DNA from: FEN-299 sp963717945
GTDB lineage: Bacteria; Acidobacteriota; Vicinamibacteria; Vicinamibacterales; Fen-181
Assembly: GCA_963717945.1 (NCBI GenBank)
Contig: CAVQXT010000003.1
Coordinates: 806,001 to 870,000 of the forward strand
Reading direction: 5' to 3'
Length of the DNA: 64,000 bases
Below are positions 58,176 through 64,000 of the stretch, piece by piece (positions within the stretch are counted from its first letter, which is position 1; each line of letters begins with the position of its first letter). The translations under genes and the position numbers were made by a program. The notes under the pieces are model-generated. The model ran no database searches. It had not been told where the DNA came from and saw only the letters and a program-made list of their open reading frames with translations.

Positions 58176-60726
58176 TCGTACTCCAGCGCCTGGACGAGCG
58201 AGCCGCGCACGGCCGACTCGGCCGGCCACAGCGCGGCGACAAGCGCCGCGCCGAGGATGATCGGGACGAGCATCAGCGCGATCCCGGTCGGGTATCGGTA
58301 AGGCATCAGCATGCCGCTGATGTCGCGGTGGGTCATGTCCAGCACGTAGTGCAGGTTGATGGCGCCCAGGCCGAGGCCGAGCACGAGGCCCACGAAGCCG
58401 ATGCCGAGCGCCTCCATCCAGATCGTGTAGCGGACCTGTCGCCGCCGGGCGCCCACGGCCTGGAGCACGCCCAGCTCCCGCCGGCGGTCCATGATCGAGA
58501 CGGTCAGCGTGTTCATGATGCCCAGCACGGCCACGAGCACCGCCACCGCGATCTGCGAGTACGACAGGGCGAGCCACTGGTCGGTCAGGCCGGTGATGTA
58601 GCTCCGGACTTCCTCGTTGGTGAGCACGAACAGGCGGCGGTTGGCCGAGAGCCGCGCGAGAATCGTCCGGCGGACCTCCGGCACCGACGCGCCCTTGCGC
58701 AGGTAGACGCGGAACGTGTTGACGCGGTCGTCGTTCCACCACTTCCGGTAGACGCTGCGGTCGAGGAAGATCGAGCCCTGCTGGTCGGACCAGTCCTCGA
58801 TGATCCCGACGACGGGGAGACGGAGCGGGCCGGACGGGGTGGGGAGGTCGATGGCGTCGCCGACGTGGAGGCCCTTCATCGACGCCAGGTTCTGCGACAG
58901 GATCGTCCCCCGGCCCTCGGCGGCCAGCCGGTAGGCCTCGTCGGGCCGGCCTTCGATCGGCCTCCGCCCGGCCCGGGCCGCCCACTTCTCGCATCGTCGA
59001 CGGCGATGAGCAGCACGGGCGTGCCGCGGAACCGGATGCGCGGCGTGCGGACGCCCTGCACCTGCTCCACGCCGTCGACCTGCCCGATCGTCCGCTCGAG
59101 GGAGGCCGGGAAGAGGAAGCTGCGGCTGGTCAGCGTCGGCGAGGCGGTGACGAACAGGTCCGGGTTGAGCGCCGTGCCCATCCAGTCGGCGATCGATTCG
59201 TAGCTGGCCTTCGACACCCCGCCGAGGCCGATCGTCATGCTCAGCGAGAGCATCAGCGCCGACACCGTGGCCGACGTCCGCCGGGGCGCCTGGATCAGGC
59301 TGTCGGCCGCCAGCGCGCCCTCGACCGGCCACAGCCAGCCGAGCAGCGGTCGGAGACCGCGCGTGAGCCACAGCGCGAGCGCCGGCGTCAGGAGCAGCGC
59401 CGCCGCCATGGCGAGGATGAAGCCGGCGTAGAAGACGACGTCGCTCCTGCTGACGACCAGGCACCCGGCCGAGACGCCCGCGAACGCCAGGGCGACCAGG
59501 CGGCGCGCGCGGTTCTCGCCGGCCGAGAGCACCTGGTATCGCCCCTTCTGCAGCGCCTGCACGGGATCGACCCTCGCGGCGTTGCGCGCCGGGACGAACG
59601 CCGCCACCATGCTGGTCGCGACGCCCATCACGACGGCGAGACCCATCAGCCTGGGGTCGGTGGCCACGTCCTCGACGCGCTGCGCGATCCCGGAGATCCC
59701 CTGGAGCATCTGCCCGACGTAGCCCGCCGTCCCCCTCGCCAGCAGGTAGCCGAACCCGAGGCCGAGCGTCGAGCCGACCAGGCCCGCGACGGCGCTCTCG
59801 GCCAGGAACAACGCGCGGATCTGCCGGCGCGTCGCGCCCAGCGCCCTGAGGATCCCGATCTCGGCCCGGCGCTGGGTCACCGCGATCGCGAACGAGTTGT
59901 AGATGATGAACATCCCGATGAAGAGCGCGAACAGGCTCGTGATGTTCACCGTCACCGAGTAGACCCGGAGGACCGAGTCGAACTGCCGGCCGCGGCTGGC
60001 CGGCGTCTCGACCTCGAAGCCGGGGCCCAGCGTCTTCTCGAGCGCGGCGCGGCACTGCTCGATCGAGTAGCCGCCAGTGACCGCCAGGTCGATCCGATCG
60101 AACTTGCGTCCCCGCCCGAACACCTTCTGCGCGGCGTAGACGTCCATGATCGCCAGGTTGCCGCCGAAGGCCTTCGCCAGGCCGCTCGACTTCATGATCC
60201 CGCGCACGACGAACCGCTTCGGGCCGTCCATCGTTCGCATCGGGACCGCGCTGTCGGTCCGCAGGTGGTTCTGCTCGGCGAACTCGCGCGTCACGATCAG
60301 CGAGTCGGGCTGCGCCAGGAAGACCAGCGGGTCGTCCACCACCGCCTCGTCGCCGCTTTCGAGCGTGTAGTCGCGCAAGGACCGGTCGCCCGTCATGTCG
60401 ACGGCCAGGATCATCACGCTGCCCTGGCCCGGGAGCGCCGTGTCCACCACGGCCTCGATGACCGGGACCGCCACGCGGACCTCGGGCCTCTCCTGCACCC
60501 GCTCGAGCACGCTCTCGTCGAATCCGCTCTCGCCCGCCGTGACCTGCAGCTGGGTCGCGCCGGCGATCCGGTCCACCGTTTCGTGGAGCGCGTACAGGAC
60601 CGACTGGTTGGCGGTGTGCATCCCGACGAACACGCCGACGCCCAGGACGATGCCCGCCGTGGTCAGGAGGGTCCGGACCAGGTGCCTGCGGGTGTACGGC
60701 CAGCTGATCAGCCTGAGCAGGATCAT
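58172..60726 (-). pseudogene. FtsX/LolC-type ABC permease, frameshifted
   Basis: Two overlapping frames make one permease. The first (60726 to about 58991) begins MILLRLISWPYTRRHLVRTL and carries a MacB-like core, an FtsX domain (TQRRAEIGILRALGATRRQI) and the start of the second core up to LLIAVDDA. The second (about 58990-58172) continues EKWAARAGRRPIEGRPDEAY and ends with another FtsX domain (MDRRRELGVLQAVGARRRQV). One missing base near 58988-58993 explains the break; corrected, the protein has about 851 residues, normal for the family. It pairs with the ATPase upstream (ATGA overlap). A sequencing error is as likely as a true mutation. Confidence 0.85.
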
Positions 60727-61397
60727 CGGCGTTCGTCCCCGACGACCCGGCCGTCGCGGATGGTGAGCGTGCGCGGGCAGCTCCGGGCCACCGTCAGGTC
60801 GTGCGTCACGATGAGGACGGTGGCGCCGAGGCGCCCGTGGAGATCCCGGATGAGGTCGAGGATCTCCGCCCCGGTGCCGGTGTCGAGGTTGCCGGTCGGT
60901 TCGTCGGCCAGCAGGATCGGCGGATAGATCGACAGCGCCCTCGCGATGGCCGTTCGCTGGCGCTCCCCGCCGGAGAGCTCGTCCGGCGTGTGATCGAGCC
61001 GCGTCCCCAGTTGGACCAGGTCGAGGAGCTCACGCGCGCGCGCGACGGCCTTTCGCCGGGGCCAGCCCCGGAGATGGAGCGGGAGCGCGACGTTCTCGAG
61101 GCACGAGAGCGAGGGGAGGAGGTTGAAGAACTGGAAGATGAACCCGAGCTTGTCGCGGCGGATGAGCGTGAGCTGGTCGTCCGACAGGCCGCCGAGCCGC
61201 TGGCCGTCGATACGGATGTCGCCGGTGCTCGGCCGATCCAGGCCGCCGATCAGGTTGAGCAGCGTGGACTTGCCGGACCCCGACGGCCCGACGATCGACA
61301 CCAGCTCGCCCCGGGCCACCTTCAGGTCGACCCCGGAGAGCGCGGTGACCCGCCGCGTCCCGTCGAATTGCTTGCTGACGCCCGAGAGTTCGATCAT
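60723..61397 (-). CDS. LolD/MacB-type ABC transporter ATPase
   Basis: A 224-residue ATPase with Walker A GPSGSGKST (37-45), Q-loop FQFFNLLP, signature LSGGERQRTAIARAL, Walker B ILLADEPTGNLD and the H-loop THD. The sequence is typical of LolD/FtsE/MacB subgroup partners of FtsX permeases. ATG 61397 overlaps the stop of the upstream lyase-like gene, and its own stop overlaps the permease start. It powers release or transport of lipoproteins or lipophilic substrates with the permease and LolA-like carrier. Confidence 0.95.
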   Translation of the reverse strand: MIELSGVSKQFDGTRRVTALSGVDLKVARGELVSIVGPSGSGKSTLLNLIGGLDRPSTGDIRIDGQRLGGLSDDQLTLIRRDKLGFIFQFFNLLPSLSCLENVALPLHLRGWPRRKAVARARELLDLVQLGTRLDHTPDELSGGERQRTAIARALSIYPPILLADEPTGNLDTGTGAEILDLIRDLHGRLGATVLIVTHDLTVARSCPRTLTIRDGRVVGDERR

Positions 61398-62401
61398 GAA
61401 ACGACGCCGGTGCCGCGAGTGGCGGCGACGGTGGTCCCCGGCTCCTTGTGCGGCGACGATTCGCCGTGGATGACCGGACCGCTCCTGATGACGTTCGACC
61501 GCAGCCGCTGGCCCAGGATCTCCTCGGCGCGGCGGCCGGCGTCGATGAGACGCTCGATGTCGATCCCGGTCCGCACCCCCATCTCGCCGAGCACCGCCAG
61601 GAGGTCCTCGCTGCACGTGTTCCCGGTGAACCCCGCGGAGTACTTGGCGGCCCCGGTCGCCGGCTGGCCGCCAATGGCGCCGATCGAGCAATCGACGTAG
61701 CGAACGCCGAGCTCCAACATCGCCACCGAATTGGCGATGCCGGTCCCGCGCGTGTCGTGGAAGTGCGCGATGAACTCGACGCCGGGAAAGATCGCCATCA
61801 GCTCGCCCACCCGCTCGCGCACCAGTTTCGGGTTGGCGACGCCCGTCGTGTCGCCCAGCATGATCGTCCGGGCGCCCTCCTCCACGTAGAAGCGGACAAC
61901 CTTCGCGACGTCCGCCGTCCGGATGTCCCCCCTCACGGGGCAGCCGTAGACCGTTCCCGCGCACCCGATGACACGGACGCCGAGCGCGTGGGCCCGCTTC
62001 ATGATTGCCGCGTGCTCGGCCATCGCCTCGGCGTGCGTCATCCGGAAATTGAGCTGGTTGTGCGCCTCGCTCGACGAGATCATGAGGATGATCTCGTCGC
62101 CCCCGTACCCCTCCTTCTGGCAGACCTCAAAGCGGTCGAACCCCTTGGCGTTCGGCATCAGGATGACGTACGAGACGTCCGGCCGCCGCTCGATGCGCTT
62201 CAGGACGTCGGTCGCGTCGGCGAATTGCGGCAGCAGCTTCGGGTTGGAGAAGGAGGTGACCTCGATCTTGCTGAAGCCGGACCGGCCGATGCGGTCGAGC
62301 ATCTCGACCTTGTCGTCGGTGGACACGAGCACGGGCATCGACTGCAGCCCGTCGCGTGCCCAGCATTCGCACGCGATCACCGATTCGGGCAGACTCATCA
62401 C
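61394..62401 (-). CDS. HMG-CoA lyase-like DRE-TIM metallolyase
   Basis: A 335-residue TIM-barrel enzyme. Metal and catalytic residues seen: R16-D17 in ARDGLQ, Asp184 in LGDTTG, and H213-F-H215-D216. The glycine loop reads GFTGNTCSEDL (257-267). The segment that holds the catalytic Cys in classical HMG-CoA lyase (GGCPxA) reads GGQPATG, so the Cys is Gln246 and the substrate is doubtful. GTG 62401 or ATG 62398 follow GGAGGT. It is the first gene of an overlapping operon with an ABC lipid-type transporter, an unusual partnership. Confidence 0.85.
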   Translation of the reverse strand: MMSLPESVIACECWARDGLQSMPVLVSTDDKVEMLDRIGRSGFSKIEVTSFSNPKLLPQFADATDVLKRIERRPDVSYVILMPNAKGFDRFEVCQKEGYGGDEIILMISSSEAHNQLNFRMTHAEAMAEHAAIMKRAHALGVRVIGCAGTVYGCPVRGDIRTADVAKVVRFYVEEGARTIMLGDTTGVANPKLVRERVGELMAIFPGVEFIAHFHDTRGTGIANSVAMLELGVRYVDCSIGAIGGQPATGAAKYSAGFTGNTCSEDLLAVLGEMGVRTGIDIERLIDAGRRAEEILGQRLRSNVIRSGPVIHGESSPHKEPGTTVAATRGTGVVS

Positions 62402-62442
62402 GGACCTCCGCGGCTCCGACTCGTGGTCTCCGGTCTCAGGAC

Positions 62443-62775
62443 TCAGCGCGCGTCCGGCCTGAGCTGCCGGCGTGCCGCCTCGACCGTGAAGGCATGGGTC
62501 CGGAACGTGATCGCCACGGCCGCCAGGTCTCCTTCGAGCAGGAACTCGAGGCCGAGCGGGTGCCGTCCGGCCTCGGCGATGAGGGCCTCGACCTCGTCCG
62601 ACCCGCCCAGCGTCGCGGTGGCGCCGGCGGCATCGTCACCGGCGATCGACCAGGGGATCGTCGTCTGCAGGCGCTCGGGCGCGAACCGCGCAAGGGCTTC
62701 GAGCACCGCTTCGGTGTCGGCACGCGAAACCCCAGCCCTCCGTGCGAGCTCGTTCACCAACTCCTGGTCAGCCAT
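62443..62775 (-). CDS. small protein of unknown function, HU-like N-terminus
   Basis: A 110-residue acidic protein. Residues 4-30 (ELVNELARRAGVSRADTEAV) resemble the first helices of HU/IHF proteins, but the DNA-binding arms are missing and the rest (ATATLGGSDEVEALIAEAGR, EFLLEGDLAAVAITF) is different. A start at ATG 62775 is reasonable. It is 41 bp upstream of the lyase-like gene and codirectional. No function is assigned. Confidence 0.65.
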   Translation of the reverse strand: MADQELVNELARRAGVSRADTEAVLEALARFAPERLQTTIPWSIAGDDAAGATATLGGSDEVEALIAEAGRHPLGLEFLLEGDLAAVAITFRTHAFTVEAARRQLRPDAR

Positions 62776-62880
62776 GGCACCCGCCTCTCACAGTGTGCTC
62801 GAACAAGTAGCATGGGCCGGGTGGGCTGTCAAACCCGTGGATTTGGTGGCGGGCGGGATCCGCTGCGCTCCGGGACCTGT

Positions 62881-62899
62881 GGGCTGCGCCCGGCAGCCC
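62881..62899 (-). terminator. hairpin after the selenoprotein gene
   Basis: GGGCTGC (62881-62887) and GCAGCCC (62893-62899) form a 7-bp stem with a 5-nt loop, 12 nt past the stop codon of the selenoprotein gene. No T-run follows, so its action as a terminator is uncertain. Confidence 0.4.
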
Positions 62900-62910
62900 C
62901 GTCAGACTCC

Positions 62911-63117
62911 TCAAGTGCCCCCGAAGCCGGTCGTCACCGTGTCGCCGTCGACGATCACGGGGACGTCGCGGCGTCCCTTGGTGATCGCGAGCATGCGGTC
63001 CAGCGCCGCACGGTCCTTCTTGACGTTGAGGTACTCGAACTCGACACCGCGTCGGCCGTAATCCTCACGGGCGGCCAGGGTGTAGGGTCAGGTGTCCTTG
63101 CCGAAGATGTAGATCAT
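62911..63117 (-). CDS. glutaredoxin-like selenoprotein (UXX-star type) with in-frame UGA
   Basis: Reading the minus strand from ATG 63117, codon 10 is TGA (63090-63088) and the frame then stays open to TGA 62913-62911, giving 68 residues: MIYIFGKDT-U-PYTLAARED, then VEFEYLNVKKD, TKGRRDVPVIVDG and GFGGT. The UGA occupies the first position of a glutaredoxin CPYx active site (U-P-Y-T). The beta-alpha-beta pattern, the VPVI cis-Pro region and the terminal GFGG are all retained after the UGA, so the downstream part is under selection. GGAGGAGG lies 4 nt before the ATG. A SECIS-like hairpin follows the UGA. The family matches what I recall as UXX-star (seleno)proteins; the role is probably thiol/selenol redox chemistry. 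Standard gene callers would miss it. Confidence 0.85.
63054..63076 (-). promoter_or_regulatory. bacterial SECIS-like hairpin
   Basis: Counting from the base after the UGA, GGCCG (nt 12-16) pairs with CGGCC (nt 30-34). Within the loop CC-GUGA-GG forms a small apical hairpin placing GU at nt 20-21. Bacterial SECIS elements are hairpins inside the coding region just after UGA with a G/U in the apical loop at about this distance. Function as a SelB site is inferred. Confidence 0.6.
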
Positions 63118-63214
63118 GGGGCCTCCTCCGATTCGAATGGGACTCGAAACCTCGTTCTCCGCGAGAAGAGTGTGGGTTCGCGCCCTTTCCTCAGATCACA
63201 AGAACACACGGGAG

Positions 63215-63302
63215 GGCCGAAAGTGTCAAGCGCGTCGAATGTGGAGTGGGCCAATCCGATGTGGGCAACGGGATTATTTGATCCCGCTTGACACTTTCGG
63301 CC
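63215..63302. repeat. 88-bp element with 18-bp perfect inverted ends
   Basis: GGCCGAAAGTGTCAAGCG (63215-63232) is perfectly inverted at 63285-63302, enclosing a 52-nt AT-richer centre. It lies in the 292-bp divergent region between the selenoprotein and RHS-like genes. Each arm contains TTGACA pointing outward (towards its neighbouring gene), so it could supply divergent -35 boxes, be a MITE-like insertion, or a large cruciform. Clear -10 boxes were not seen. Confidence 0.75.
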
Positions 63303-63409
63303 TTCTCCAACGTTCTTAACAAGTACACGGCTGTGCTGGCCGCAATCCGGGTTACGCCGCACCGCGTGTCGGTTACATCTTTCACTGCATCCACGAGGGA
63401 AGGATACCG

Positions 63410-64000
63410 ATGCCATCATGTTCCTCGACGCGCGTCGCATGCGGTCCGTGGGTCGTCGCAGCATACCGGGCGGCACTGGGCGTGCTCGTCGTTGCCCTGC
63501 TGGGGCTGTGGACCTCGCAGGGCTTGGCAGCGCGTGACGCCGCTACGCGGTGGTCCCTCGTTGGTGCGTCCAGCCCGGCGGTTCCGGCGCCTGGGGACCA
63601 ATCACCCGATGATGGCGAAGTTCCGGCCCCGCTGGAGGCTGAGGGTGTCAACCCGATCCATCCATCGCTGAGGCCGTCGCCGTTCGAGAACATCGATCTC
63701 ACGTCGGGTAACTTAGCGCTCATCATCCCGTTGCTCCACCTGCCGGGGAGCGGGCTGATCGACCTCGATGTCACGTTGTCGCTGAATACCAAGCACTGGA
63801 GGTGGCGGATCGGACCCGGTTCGATCGCGGAGGCTTTGGTGTCCCCGCGGGTCATTTCCGCCGACGGCACTTCGCACTACTTGGAGCAAATCGGGGTGGC
63901 AGGAGACGACGAGTACCTGTCCCCCGAGTTCTGGCGCTACCAGCGGGGCACTCATCTCCTCCAGAAGCCGAATGGCGTGACGGTGCTCTATGGCCGATGC
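63410..64000 (+). CDS. RHS/YD-repeat-like secreted protein, N-terminal part
   Basis: An open frame from ATG 63410 reaches the window end without a stop (197 codons). It starts with a signal or membrane segment (YRAALGVLVVALLGLWTSQG), a Pro/Asp-rich linker, then SPFENIDLTSGNLALIIPLL, HLPGSGLIDLDVTLSLNTK and VISADGTSHYLEQIG. The NxxSGNLxLxIPLxxLPG phrase followed by a L-x-Y/L-N-T/S-K strand opens many RHS/YD-repeat and polymorphic-toxin proteins. AAGGA lies 5 nt before the ATG. The repeats and toxin tip would lie beyond the window, so the family call rests on the N-terminus only. Confidence 0.7.
   Translation, partial: MPSCSSTRVACGPWVVAAYRAALGVLVVALLGLWTSQGLAARDAATRWSLVGASSPAVPAPGDQSPDDGEVPAPLEAEGVNPIHPSLRPSPFENIDLTSGNLALIIPLLHLPGSGLIDLDVTLSLNTKHWRWRIGPGSIAEALVSPRVISADGTSHYLEQIGVAGDDEYLSPEFWRYQRGTHLLQKPNGVTVLYGRC

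Noticed and set aside
62911..63090. Treating the TGA at 63088-63090 as a simple nonsense mutation
   Set aside because: The position coincides with the glutaredoxin catalytic Cys, the downstream frame keeps family motifs, and a SECIS-like hairpin follows. A pseudogene is less economical, though not excluded without finding the Sec machinery.

Overview
The window is a GC-rich bacterial chromosome segment with tightly packed genes, many start/stop overlaps (ATGA or GTGA) and very little mobile DNA. The gene content points to an Acidobacteriota member, possibly close to Vicinamibacteria. The pointers are an ECF sigma factor paired with a Ser/Thr kinase carrying a C-terminal propeller, a MacB/ADOP-type permease, IPT/TIG propeller lipoproteins, a Uma2 protein and an S9 peptidase. 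This assignment is inference from gene families; no 16S sequence is present.

Layout. 121-290: a 5S rRNA and its terminator. 300-10500: secreted hydrolases (S9 peptidase, a frameshifted YncE-propeller/phosphoesterase, a GDSL esterase), a secreted unknown, and the ECF sigma/kinase pair. 10600-23900: a large minus-strand electron-transfer locus. Read in transcription order it holds a heme-binding sensor kinase, a sigma-54 response regulator, a second sigma-54 activator with a degenerate receiver, then a monoheme cytochrome-porin, a cupredoxin-like protein, a flavin/Fe-S oxidoreductase, Rieske, cytochrome b, an eight-heme cytochrome and a monoheme lipoprotein. 24000-37500: a CPBP protease and four tandem paralogous TIG/propeller lipoproteins. 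37500-44800: a TPR-thioredoxin protein, an esterase, a radical-SAM gene remnant, HicAB, a MoaD-like/BNR pair and an AbrB-Doc pair. 45000-48800: a second electron-transfer operon (small membrane protein, cNMP-binding protein, tetraheme cytochrome, Tat Fe-S protein, NrfD). 48700-56000: a repeat element, a putative zinc peptidase, a second ECF sigma with a tiny membrane partner, an outer-membrane barrel, the ADOP permease and Uma2. 56000-62400: a five-gene overlapping operon (HMG-CoA-lyase-like enzyme, ABC ATPase, frameshifted FtsX-type permease, LolA-like protein, outer-membrane barrel). 62400-64000: a small unknown gene, a selenocysteine-containing glutaredoxin-like gene read through an in-frame UGA, and the 5' end of an RHS-like secreted protein running off the window.

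Main biological story. Both electron-transfer operons are preceded by sequences with the GG-N10-GC spacing of sigma-54 promoters. The window also encodes two sigma-54 activators and a histidine kinase whose extracytoplasmic domain has two CxxCH heme motifs. I infer a redox-responsive regulon linking an outer-membrane cytochrome-porin, a bc-type quinol complex and a NrfD quinone module.

Second story. 62911-63117 encodes a 68-residue protein with a UGA codon where glutaredoxins have their first active-site Cys (motif U-P-Y-T), followed by a SECIS-like hairpin. It would be missed or truncated by standard gene calling.

Two genes (2429-4979 and 58172-60726) each need one single-base frameshift to be intact. 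These may be true mutations or assembly errors. Several families of short degenerate tandem repeats and REP-like palindromes lie mostly between convergent genes.
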